From Gemmatimonadota bacterium (lineage in GTDB: Bacteria > Gemmatimonadota > Gemmatimonadetes > Gemmatimonadales > GWC2-71-9), in NCBI GenBank assembly GCA_003221075.1, contig QHUF01000107.1, positions 1 through 20,981 of the forward strand: a stretch of 20,981 nt of DNA, in the 5' to 3' direction. How positions within the stretch are numbered: the first letter of the stretch is position 1; each line of letters begins with the position of its first letter. The position numbers and the translations under genes are program-made. Positions 1 through 6,997 of this stretch are shown piece by piece. Below the pieces are notes generated by a model. It saw only the letters and a list, made by a program, of their open reading frames with translations. It searched no databases and had not been told where the DNA came from.

Positions 1-1
1 C

Positions 2-295
2 GAACTGGCGCAGCGCGTTTCCGCCGACCCGTCTTTCTATGATCTCGGTCTGAAAGTCGGCGCGCGTGTCGTGCCCGGCACGGTGTCCAAAGAGATCGCG
101 ACGCAGACGCTGCGCTTTCACATTACGGACGGGACCGTCAACTACCCCGTCATCTTCAAAGGCCTGCCTCCCGACACCTTCACCGACTCGGTCGAGGTCG
201 TGGTCGAAGGGCGACTCCAAAAAGACGGTGTGATCCACGCGACCAACGTGCTCGCCAAGTGCGGGTCGCGCTACGAAGCCGTTCCCAAGGCGTAA
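2..295 (+). CDS. ccmE: Cytochrome c maturation protein CcmE, Cys-type (CxxxY), 5' truncated by window edge
   Basis: CcmE is the periplasmic heme chaperone that takes heme from CcmC/CcmD and passes it to CcmF/CcmH. The reading frame is open from base 2, so the N-terminal anchor lies outside the window. The visible part reads LGLKVGARVVPGTV, then TLRFHITDG, then YPVIFKGLPPDTF, then VVVEGRLQKDGV and ATNVLAKC, the expected beta-strand order of the CcmE OB fold. The heme-binding His of the usual LAKHDENY motif is replaced by Cys (codon 260-262), followed three residues later by Tyr (272-274). This gives C-G-S-R-Y, the CxxxY form known from Desulfovibrio-type and archaeal CcmE. The stop codon abuts the ccmF ATG directly, so the two genes are almost certainly cotranscribed. 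The family call is firm; the Cys variant is read directly from the sequence. Confidence 0.93.
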   Translation, partial: ELAQRVSADPSFYDLGLKVGARVVPGTVSKEIATQTLRFHITDGTVNYPVIFKGLPPDTFTDSVEVVVEGRLQKDGVIHATNVLAKCGSRYEAVPKA

Positions 296-2890
296 ATGGG
301 TCTGCTCGGCCATCTCTCCCTGTGGCTCGCCTTCCTGGTCGGCCTCTGGGGAGCGATCACCGGATTCGTCGGCGGCGCGCAGCAGCGCCCCGACCTGCAG
401 CAAAGCGCGCGCAACGCGACGTTGGCGCTGTTCGGCGCGCTGCTCGTCGCGGTGATCTCGCTCGAAGTCGCAATCTTCCGTCACGACTTCAGTCTCCAAT
501 ACGTCGCGTCTCGCACCAGCCGCAATCTCCCGACGTTCTATCTGTGGTCCGCGCTGTACTCGGGACAGGAGGGCAGCCTGCTCTTTTGGGCGGCGGTCCT
601 CAGTCTGTTCGGCGCCATGACGCAGCTGCTCACCAGCCGGCGGCACCGCGCGTACCTGCCGTATGTCGCCGCGATCACCTCGCTGGTCGCCACGTTTTTC
701 GTGAGCGTGATGCTCTTCGCCCCAGCCAATCCGTTCCAGCGGGCGGCGTTCACGCCGCTCGACGGATCGGGCATGAACCCACAGCTGCAGAACCCCGGGA
801 TGGTCTTCCATCCCCCGATGCTGTACCTCGGCTATATCTCGATCACGATCCCGTTCGCGTTCGCGATGGCCGCGCTGCTGACGAAGAAGCTCGATGCCGA
901 CTGGCTGGTGGCGGTGCGCAAATGGACGATTCTCTCGTGGCTGTTCCTCAGCATTGGCCTGCTCATCGGCATGTGGTGGGCGTATGTGGAGCTGGGCTGG
1001 GGCGGCTATTGGGCGTGGGACCCGGTGGAAAACGCGGCGCTGTTGCCGTGGCTCGTCATGACGGCCTTCCTGCATTCCGTCATGATTCAGGAAAAGCGCG
1101 GCATGCTGAAGAAATGGAACCTCGCGCTCGTCATCGGCGCCTGGCTGCTGTCGATCTTTGGGACCTTTCTCACGCGGTCCGGCGTGATCGCGAGTGTGCA
1201 CTCCTTCACCCAATCGCCGGTCGGCTACTTCTTCCTCGCATTCCTGGTCGCGGCTGCGATCGCCAGCGCCATCGTGTACATCAACCGGTTACCCCTGCTC
1301 GAGGCCGAGGCAACGCTCGAGTCGGTCGTGAGCCGCGAGGCAAGCTTCCTCTTCAACAATCTGCTCCTCATCGGCCTCGCGTTTTCGGTCCTGTGGGGCA
1401 CGCTGTACCCGATCATTTCCGAATGGGTACAGGGGGTCAAGGTCACGTACGGCCCGCCGACCTTCAACTTCGTCAACATCCCGCTCGGCCTGGTGCTCCT
1501 GCTCCTGACGGGGATCGGTCCCCTCATTGCCTGGCGCCGGGCGTCGACCGCGAATCTTCGCCGGCAGTTCGCGGTGCCGGTCACCGTCGGCGTGTTCACG
1601 CTCCTGATATTGCTCGTCGCCGGAATGCGCGACCTGGGTCCGCTGCTCGCCTTCAGCTTCGGTGCCTTCGTGTTCGGGACGGTCTTTCAGGAATTCGCGC
1701 GCGGCGCGCGCGCGCGGCACCGGCAATACGGTGAATCCACGGCGTTCGCCGTCGTCCAGTTGCTGTCGCGCAATCGACGCCGCTACGGCGGCTACATCGT
1801 GCATATCGCGATCGTGCTGCTCTTCGTCGGCTTCGCCGGCATGGCGTTCAAGACCGAAACCGAGGCAACGCTCCAGTCGGTCGTGAGCCGCGAGGCAAGC
1901 TTCCTCTTCAACAATCTGCTCCTCATCGGCCTCGCGTTTTCGGTCCTGTGGGGCACGCTGTACCCGATCATTTCCGAATGGGTACAGGGGGTCAAGGTCA
2001 CGTACGGCCCGCCGACCTTCAACTTCGTCAACATCCCGCTCGGCCTGGTGCTCTTGCTCCTCACGGGGATCGGTCCCCTCATTGCCTGGCGCCGGGCGTC
2101 GACCGCGAATCTTCGCCGGCAGTTCGCGGTGCCGGTCACCGTCGGCGTGTTCACGCTCCTGATATTGCTCGTCGCCGGAATGCGCGACCTGGGTCCGCTG
2201 CTCGCCTTCAGCTTCGGTGCCTTCGTGTTCGGGACGGTCTTTCAGGAATTCGCGCGCGGCGCGCGCGCGCGGCACCGGCAATACGGTGAATCCACGGCGT
2301 TCGCCGTCGTCCAGTTGCTGTCGCGCAATCGACGCCGCTACGGCGGCTACATCGTGCACATCGCGATCGTGCTGCTCTTCGTCGGCTTCGCCGGCATGGC
2401 GTTCAAGACCGAAACCGAGGCAACGCTCCGTCCCGGTGAATCGGCCGAGCTCAAAGGCAGCGACGGCCACGTTTACACCTTCACGCACCTGGGCATCTCG
2501 CAATACAACGCGCTCAATCGGCAGGTCACCGCGGCGCTCCTCGATGTGCGCCGCGACGGCAAGGACATCGGTCGCCTTCGCACCGAAAAACGCCAGCATG
2601 TCGATGCCTTCGGCAATAACACGTTTGAGCCCTCCACAGAGGTGGGCATCATGAGCGGGCTGCGCGTGGATCTGTACATCGTGCTCGCTGGTCTGGTGAA
2701 CGGCACGGAGCAGGCGGTGTTCCGCTTCACGATCAATCCGCTGGTCTGGTGGGTGTGGTTCGGCGGCTTCGTGCTGGTGATCGGGGGGCTGATCGTGCTG
2801 TGGCCCGGAGGCACCGCGGTAGCGGTGAGAGGATCGAAGGCTTCATCGGTCCAAGCGGGATATGCCGTGAAACTGGAGCCTGAACAATGA
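296..2890 (+). CDS. ccmF: Cytochrome c heme lyase subunit CcmF with internal 185-residue tandem duplication
   Basis: CcmF is the polytopic inner-membrane protein that, with CcmH, ligates heme from CcmE to apocytochrome c. The WWD heme-handling motif is visible (GWGGYWAWDPVEN, residues 234-246). The periplasmic histidines are H172 (MVFHPP) and H302 (ASVHSF), and the first transmembrane heme ligand is H260 (FLHSV). These match the positions known in E. coli CcmF (173, 303, 261). The second transmembrane ligand occurs twice, at H503 and H688, because residues 338-522 are repeated as 523-707 (nt 1307-1861 and 1862-2416). The protein is 864 aa; without one copy it would be about 679, close to the family norm. 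A periplasmic domain (about 708-820) and a final helix (NPLVWWVWFGGF) follow. The start codon abuts the ccmE stop, and the TGA overlaps the next ATG (ATGA). Function with the duplication is doubtful. Confidence 0.95.
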   Translation: MGLLGHLSLWLAFLVGLWGAITGFVGGAQQRPDLQQSARNATLALFGALLVAVISLEVAIFRHDFSLQYVASRTSRNLPTFYLWSALYSGQEGSLLFWAAVLSLFGAMTQLLTSRRHRAYLPYVAAITSLVATFFVSVMLFAPANPFQRAAFTPLDGSGMNPQLQNPGMVFHPPMLYLGYISITIPFAFAMAALLTKKLDADWLVAVRKWTILSWLFLSIGLLIGMWWAYVELGWGGYWAWDPVENAALLPWLVMTAFLHSVMIQEKRGMLKKWNLALVIGAWLLSIFGTFLTRSGVIASVHSFTQSPVGYFFLAFLVAAAIASAIVYINRLPLLEAEATLESVVSREASFLFNNLLLIGLAFSVLWGTLYPIISEWVQGVKVTYGPPTFNFVNIPLGLVLLLLTGIGPLIAWRRASTANLRRQFAVPVTVGVFTLLILLVAGMRDLGPLLAFSFGAFVFGTVFQEFARGARARHRQYGESTAFAVVQLLSRNRRRYGGYIVHIAIVLLFVGFAGMAFKTETEATLQSVVSREASFLFNNLLLIGLAFSVLWGTLYPIISEWVQGVKVTYGPPTFNFVNIPLGLVLLLLTGIGPLIAWRRASTANLRRQFAVPVTVGVFTLLILLVAGMRDLGPLLAFSFGAFVFGTVFQEFARGARARHRQYGESTAFAVVQLLSRNRRRYGGYIVHIAIVLLFVGFAGMAFKTETEATLRPGESAELKGSDGHVYTFTHLGISQYNALNRQVTAALLDVRRDGKDIGRLRTEKRQHVDAFGNNTFEPSTEVGIMSGLRVDLYIVLAGLVNGTEQAVFRFTINPLVWWVWFGGFVLVIGGLIVLWPGGTAVAVRGSKASSVQAGYAVKLEPEQ
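1307..2416 (+). repeat. 555-bp direct tandem duplication inside ccmF (two units)
   Basis: Unit 1 is 1307-1861 and unit 2 is 1862-2416, an exact 555-bp period that keeps frame. Compared by eye, only four positions differ: 1319/1874 (G/C, Glu to Gln), 1499/2054 (C/T, silent), 1507/2062 (G/C, silent) and 1804/2359 (T/C, silent). A 14-nt identity, CCGAGGCAACGCTC, sits at the left edge (1305-1318), the junction (1860-1873) and the right edge (2415-2428). This suggests recombination or slippage at short homology. The junction base after the identity matches the right edge (CTCC), and the bases after that match the left edge (AGTCGG). Confidence 0.97.
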
Positions 2891-3480
2891 CGGACGGTCG
2901 GACGGTCGGACGGTTGGACGGTACTCGGCGCGAATTCTTGATCGCGCTCGGCGTAACCTTCCTATCATTCCGTCAGACCGTCCAACAGTCCGACAGGCAG
3001 ACCGTGGGTCGAGTCTATGATCCGCAGCGGGCTGGTCGCCCCAAAGAGCCCATCACCGCCCTCGACACCGACGCCGGCATACAGGCGATCGAAAAAAAGC
3101 TCCGCTGCAGCTGCGGCTGCGGCCTCGACATCTACACCTGTCGCACGACCGACTTCCAGTGCACCTACAGTCCCGCGCTCCACAAGGACGTGCTCCGGCT
3201 CGCGGGGCAGGGGAAGACGGCGCAACAGATCCTCGAGGAGTTCGTGAAGCAATACGGTCAGGTGGCCTTGATGTCGCCGCCCAGGGAGGGCTTCAACCTC
3301 GCCGGCTACTTCCTCCCCGGTTTCGCGATCCTTGTTGCCGCTGTCTTCCTGGTGCTGACACTCCGCCGCTGGACCCGGGACGCGAAAGCGGCCGCCCCGG
3401 CGAATACTGCAACGCTGTCGAACGCCACACCGGACGAGCTCGAGCGCCTCCGCCGCGAGCTCGACCGGCTCCCCGGCTGA
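2887..3480 (+). CDS. ccmH: CcmH-like cytochrome c maturation thiol protein
   Basis: CcmH/CycL-type proteins keep the apocytochrome CxxCH cysteines reduced and present them to CcmF on the periplasmic side. The signature here is KLRCSCGCGLDIYTC (about residues 75-89), a cysteine-rich version of the LRCxxC motif. It is followed by a helical segment ending QILEEFVKQYG, as in the family, a transmembrane helix (GYFLPGFAILVAAVFLVL) and a short charged cytoplasmic tail. The N-terminus has TRREFLIALGVTFLS (residues 13-27), which resembles a twin-arginine leader. Repeat-derived residues flank that leader on both sides (DGRTVGRLDG before, RQTVQQSDRQTVGR after), encoded by an imperfect inverted repeat. 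The ATG overlaps the ccmF stop. The true start could lie further in, but no better initiation codon is visible before the leader. Confidence 0.85.
   Translation: MTDGRTVGRLDGTRREFLIALGVTFLSFRQTVQQSDRQTVGRVYDPQRAGRPKEPITALDTDAGIQAIEKKLRCSCGCGLDIYTCRTTDFQCTYSPALHKDVLRLAGQGKTAQQILEEFVKQYGQVALMSPPREGFNLAGYFLPGFAILVAAVFLVLTLRRWTRDAKAAAPANTATLSNATPDELERLRRELDRLPG
2890..3010. repeat. Imperfect inverted repeat of GTCGGACGGT units within the ccmH leader region
   Basis: The arm at 2905-2922 (GTCGGACGGTTGGACGGT) is the reverse complement of 2977-2994 (ACCGTCCAACAGTCCGAC) at 17 of 18 positions. Weaker complementarity continues outward for about 15 more bases on each side. The left part is itself built of tandem CGGACGGT units. 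The intervening bases encode the hydrophobic core of the leader. The element is in frame and adds residues to the protein. Confidence 0.85.
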
Positions 3481-3493
3481 GCCGGGTTCCCCG

Positions 3494-3997
3494 ATGCTCG
3501 AGCTGATTTTTGGCATCCTGCTGGCCGCGGGGGCGACCTACTTCGTCCTGCTGCCGATTCTCCGGCCGCCAGTCGAATCGCCGGGCGGGGAGGCGGCCGG
3601 CGACGAGGGCGATGACCCCGCCGATGACATGAGCCCGCAGACGGTCGCGCTCCGCGCGCTGAAAGAAATCGAGTTCGATCGCGCCACTGGCAAGCTCTCC
3701 GACTCGGATTATGAGCAGCTCAAAGCCAAGTACACCCACGAAGCGCTGGCGGCGATGCGGGAGCAGCGTGCGCCGTACGCCGTGAGCCGTGCGCCGGAAC
3801 AGCCTACCGGCGTACAGCGCACAGCGCACAGCGCACGCTGTCCGGATCACGGCCCCCGCTCGGAGTCGGATGCCCAGTTCTGCTCGGAATGCGGCAGGCG
3901 ATTGGGAACGGCGCTGGGCTATTGCGCGCGCTGCGGGACGGCGTTGGAAGATGGTGCCCGCTATTGCAATCGCTGTGGAGCCCGCGTCGCCGCCTGA
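3494..3997 (+). CDS. CcmI-like membrane-anchored protein with double zinc ribbon
   Basis: This 167-aa protein starts with one hydrophobic helix (residues 1-24). A segment with ALRALKEIEFDRATGKLSD and DYEQLKAKY (about 51-78) resembles the conserved N-terminal segment of CcmI-type cytochrome c maturation proteins. A low-complexity linker (about 92-114) is encoded by an inverted repeat. The C-terminus holds two zinc-ribbon knuckle sets: C116/H119/C130/C133, then C144/C147/C158/C161. It follows the ccmH-like gene by 13 bp on the same strand, which supports a role in cytochrome c maturation, perhaps as a scaffold for CcmH or apocytochrome. That role is inference. Zinc ribbons are typically cytoplasmic, which would put the tail on the cytoplasmic side. 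The gene lacks the TPR region of classical CcmI. Confidence 0.75.
   Translation: MLELIFGILLAAGATYFVLLPILRPPVESPGGEAAGDEGDDPADDMSPQTVALRALKEIEFDRATGKLSDSDYEQLKAKYTHEALAAMREQRAPYAVSRAPEQPTGVQRTAHSARCPDHGPRSESDAQFCSECGRRLGTALGYCARCGTALEDGARYCNRCGARVAA
3768..3822. repeat. Short inverted repeat in the zinc-ribbon protein linker
   Basis: GTGCGCCGTACGCC (3768-3781) and GGCGTACAGCGCAC (3809-3822) are reverse complements at 13 of 14 positions. The region continues with tandem CAGCGCA units to about 3837. It is translated in frame as the linker between the membrane-proximal segment and the zinc ribbons. The organisation parallels the repeat in the ccmH leader, but the sequence is different. Confidence 0.75.
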
Positions 3998-4057
3998 CTA
4001 TTGCGTTTTTCAGTCCCATTTCCTATCAGTCTGCATCCCCGAACTCTGGAGCGCGTC

Positions 4058-4549
4058 GTGAACCGATGGGTCTCGCGATTGTTGGTTGTGCTGCTGCTGG
4101 TGGCGGTGACAGCGTCGACGGCGGATGCGCAGCGGCGGTCGCGCCGGCGTGCGATCGTGACACAGTCCGGTCCCACGTACGGCGCCCACGTCGGCTACAA
4201 CTTCGACGGCGACGACCTGCTCCTCGGCGCGCAGCTGTCCTGGCCGATCACGCCCGATCTCGCGCTCTATCCCACATTCGACTACTACCTCGTGAGCGGC
4301 GGATCGCTGTGGGCGCTGAATTTCGACCTGAAGTACCGGCCGCCCACCCGCTACGGCGCGTGGTACGTCGGCGGCGGACTGAACTGGTCGCACCAGAGCT
4401 CCGGCGGGGTGAGCGGGAGCGACACGAACCTCAACCTGCTCACGGGACTCGAGGGCCGGCGCGGGCGCACGCGGCCCTACGTCGAGGGCAAATTCATCCT
4501 CGGCAACGGCAGCTCGTTCCAAATTGTCGGAGGAGTCAGCTGGCACTAG
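4058..4549 (+). CDS. Putative small outer-membrane beta-barrel protein
   Basis: I chose the GTG at 4058 because TGGAG (4047-4051) lies six bases upstream. From this start the protein begins with a classic signal peptide: a basic MNRWVSR, a hydrophobic LLVVLLLVAV and a TADAQ cleavage region. A TTG at 4001 in the same frame would bury the signal. The mature part (about 140 aa) alternates hydrophobic and polar residues in strand-like blocks separated by short turns (THVGYNF-type, LLLGAQLSW, LYPTFDYY, ALNFDLKY, WYVGGGLNWSH, NLLTGLEG, PYVEGKFIL, FQIVGGVSW). Such a pattern is typical of OmpA/OmpW-like eight-strand barrels. No family-specific motif is recognised. The last residue is His, not the usual aromatic. 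It ends one base before the convergent permease stop, and no terminator hairpin is visible between them. Confidence 0.7.
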   Translation: MNRWVSRLLVVLLLVAVTASTADAQRRSRRRAIVTQSGPTYGAHVGYNFDGDDLLLGAQLSWPITPDLALYPTFDYYLVSGGSLWALNFDLKYRPPTRYGAWYVGGGLNWSHQSSGGVSGSDTNLNLLTGLEGRRGRTRPYVEGKFILGNGSSFQIVGGVSWH

Positions 4550-4550
4550 G

Positions 4551-6242
4551 CTAGAACTCGAACGTCTCCATCTTTCGCCGTGCCATCCGCAGGGGAACGA
4601 TCGTGGCCGCCGTACACAACGCGGCGGCCACTCCGAACCAGAGAAACATCCACGCATCGATGACGACGGGCCGCCCCTCGTAGACGGCCCGGACATACTG
4701 GTACACGGCCTGCCAGAGTGAGACGATCACGCCGGCCAGCAGTGCAATCGTCGCCATCATGAACACGAGCCCGCCGAACGACGTCGGAATCTGCGCGGCG
4801 TTCTCCGTTTCGAACTGGGGATAGAGCGTCCCGAACGTCAGGGCCAGGGCGGAGATCGCGAGTGTCAGTCCCGTCATGGTTGCCAGACTCATGATCATCA
4901 TGAAGGGTGTCACCTCCAGGAGCGCATTGGTCAGGCCGGTCAGAATCAGTCCGAGCACCAGCAATGGCACTGTGCCGACCCAGTACTTGGACCAGAGCAA
5001 CGCCCGCAGGTCGAGCGGTGACGAGCGCAGCAGCCACATCTGCCGGCCCTCCAGCGATACGGCGGGGAAAATGAAGCGTGCCGCGATCGAGGCGAGCACA
5101 AAGCCGGCGAGCCCCAGATTCAGGAACGACACCAGATTGACGTAGAAGAATCCGACCGGCTCGCCGCGATGCAGCGGCAGCGCCTGAATATTGAAGAGAT
5201 AGACGACGATGAGGACCGCGAGCAGGATCAGCTGGCTCCATTGCGTCGTGTCGCGGAAGAAGAGCTTGATGTCCTTGAGCACGAACTCGCGCTTTGCGAC
5301 GGGCAGCCAGCCGAGCAGCGACCCCACCGTCCAACGCCACCAGCCGCCCCGAATGAATCGCTCCGCCCCCTCCTGCGCCTTGGTGAACCCCTGCGCGTAG
5401 AGTGCGCGGTGCAGCACCGCGCCGAGCGTGACGAATGCGGCGGCGGTGGTCCAGAGCAGGACGAGAGGGAACGGATCCAGCTCGTGTCGCAGGAATCCCA
5501 TGATCGCCTGCGACGCCCATTCGCTCGGCAGGAAGGGCGACGTCGGGCCGCGCAGCAGGATGACGAAGTCCAGCAGGTTGCGGAAGCCTTCAGGGCGGGC
5601 CAGTTGCTCGGGTCGGATGACGCGGAACAGCAGGATCACGCCGCCGGCGGCGCCAAGCGCGATGATCGACAACAAATCGCGCGTGCGTCGAGCGGGGAAA
5701 ATGTTGACGAGTACCAGCGTCACCGCACTGCCGAGCACCGCCGGCAGGATCAGCATCGGCACGATGGCGATGATCGCGTAGAGCGCGAACAGCACACCCC
5801 CCTTAAAGACGACGCCGTACGCGGCCAGGATCGGTACCGCCATCAGGGCCACCATCCAGGACGAGTGCAGCAGCGTCTCCCCCAGTTTCGCGAGGTACAG
5901 GCGCAGCCAATCGACCGGCGCCGAGACGAGGAGGTCGAGGTCCTTGGCGAGGAAAAAGCTCGACAGCGCCGTGATGACGTTGGAGAGCACGAGGATCGAG
6001 ATAAACGACAGGAGGATGAGCCCGAGGATCTTTCCGGGAATCAGCGGTCCGAGCTCCTCGACCGCACGCAAGCTCTTCAAGATCTTGTACAGCACACCGA
6101 AGACGCCCGCCCAGAACAAGCCTCCGACGATCGCGAGGATGACGAGCTTGCCGGTGCCGCCGCTGGCGCGCTCCTCACGCAGCCGCTGCAGCGCGGTCCG
6201 CCATTTGGGCTGGAGCACATGCGCGAGCGACGGCTGCTTCAT
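4551..6242 (-). CDS. ABC-2-type exporter permease, large form
   Basis: This 563-aa polytopic protein (MKQPSLAHVL start) has about eleven to twelve hydrophobic segments, beginning at residues 34-56 and ending just before a basic tail (PLRMARRKMETFEF). It is the last gene of the minus-strand operon. Its ATG overlaps the TGA of the ATPase gene (6239-6242, ATGA), which fixes the start despite a longer open frame upstream. It is the membrane partner of the adjacent ATPase. The length and the absence of an obvious periplasmic domain suggest one chain carrying two six-helix halves. The substrate is unknown. Its stop is one base from the stop of the convergent barrel gene. Confidence 0.85.
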   Translation of the reverse strand: MKQPSLAHVLQPKWRTALQRLREERASGGTGKLVILAIVGGLFWAGVFGVLYKILKSLRAVEELGPLIPGKILGLILLSFISILVLSNVITALSSFFLAKDLDLLVSAPVDWLRLYLAKLGETLLHSSWMVALMAVPILAAYGVVFKGGVLFALYAIIAIVPMLILPAVLGSAVTLVLVNIFPARRTRDLLSIIALGAAGGVILLFRVIRPEQLARPEGFRNLLDFVILLRGPTSPFLPSEWASQAIMGFLRHELDPFPLVLLWTTAAAFVTLGAVLHRALYAQGFTKAQEGAERFIRGGWWRWTVGSLLGWLPVAKREFVLKDIKLFFRDTTQWSQLILLAVLIVVYLFNIQALPLHRGEPVGFFYVNLVSFLNLGLAGFVLASIAARFIFPAVSLEGRQMWLLRSSPLDLRALLWSKYWVGTVPLLVLGLILTGLTNALLEVTPFMMIMSLATMTGLTLAISALALTFGTLYPQFETENAAQIPTSFGGLVFMMATIALLAGVIVSLWQAVYQYVRAVYEGRPVVIDAWMFLWFGVAAALCTAATIVPLRMARRKMETFEF

Positions 6243-6997
6243 CGTCCCAGCACCTCGACGAGCTCCCGCACCTGGGCTCCGCCCGTGAGCTTGAGGAAGA
6301 GCTCCTCGAGACTCGCGTCCCCGGCCTGATGCTGCCGGCGGACATCGCTCACCGTGCCGGCGGCGACGATCTTGCCGTGCTGGACGATCGCGATCTGGTC
6401 GCACATCGCTTCGGCAACCTCGAGCGTGTGGGTGCTCATCAAGACGGTGCCGCCGCGCTCGACGAACTGCCGGAAGATGTCCTTCAGCAGGCGAGCGGCT
6501 TTGGGGTCGAGCCCCACCATCGGCTCGTCGACGACGATGCACTCGGGCCGGTGAATCAACGCGCTCGAGATGATCAGCTTCTGCCGCATCCCGTGGCTGT
6601 ACGCCTCGACCAGCTCGTCCTTCCAGCTCGTCAGCTCGAACACTTCGAGCAATTCCGCGATGCGGCGCTCGACGCTGTCGCCTTCCTGCCCGTACAATCC
6701 GGCGACGAACCGGAGAAACTCCGCGCCGGTGAGCTTGTCGTACACGAAGGGGCGGTCGGGGATGAACCCGAGCCGCATCTTGGCCGACAGCGGATTGATG
6801 TGGACGTCGTCGCCGCCCAGCAGCACGCGTCCCTGCGTGGGCCGCAGGATCCCGGCGATCATCCGGAGCGTCGTCGTCTTGCCGGCCCCGTTCGGCCCAA
6901 GGCAGCCGTAGAGGACGCCGCGCGGCACGTGCAGGCTGATGTCGTCCACCGCGACGAAGCTGCCGTAGAGCTTGGTCAGGTTCTCCAGGCGGATCAT
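6239..6997 (-). CDS. ABC transporter ATP-binding protein
   Basis: This 252-aa ATPase drives the permease encoded immediately downstream. Walker A is GPNGAGKT (residues 34-41), the signature is YSHGMRQ (133-139, a common variant of LSGGQ in ABC-2 exporters), and Walker B is CIVVDEP (153-159). The D-loop follows (VGLD), and the switch histidine is H190 (STHTLE). The organisation is that of DrrA/CcmA-like exporter ATPases. The ATG at 6997 overlaps the transglutaminase-gene stop (ATGA), and its own TGA overlaps the permease ATG, so the three products are probably translationally coupled. All catalytic motifs look intact. Confidence 0.95.
   Translation of the reverse strand: MIRLENLTKLYGSFVAVDDISLHVPRGVLYGCLGPNGAGKTTTLRMIAGILRPTQGRVLLGGDDVHINPLSAKMRLGFIPDRPFVYDKLTGAEFLRFVAGLYGQEGDSVERRIAELLEVFELTSWKDELVEAYSHGMRQKLIISSALIHRPECIVVDEPMVGLDPKAARLLKDIFRQFVERGGTVLMSTHTLEVAEAMCDQIAIVQHGKIVAAGTVSDVRRQHQAGDASLEELFLKLTGGAQVRELVEVLGR

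Noticed and set aside
1307..2416. ccmF duplication as an insertion sequence or other mobile element
   Set aside because: There are no terminal inverted repeats or transposase. The unit is ccmF's own coding sequence repeated in tandem.
1289..2599. Long minus-strand open frame (436 codons) across ccmF
   Set aside because: It mirrors ccmF on the opposite strand, contains the same duplication, is highly charged and repetitive, and shows no domain. It is a high-GC shadow frame.
4001..4057. TTG start for the beta-barrel gene at 4001
   Set aside because: It would put 19 residues before a complete signal peptide; GTG 4058 has a well-placed ribosome-binding site.
4546..4556. CTAGGCTAG as a terminator between the convergent genes
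   Set aside because: The stem is only four bases with no T-run; it is just the two stop codons facing each other.
5169..6329. Long plus-strand open frame (386 codons) opposite the ABC permease
   Set aside because: The composition is Arg/Gln/Asp-rich with no motif. The minus strand encodes a clear permease with coupled starts, so this is a shadow.
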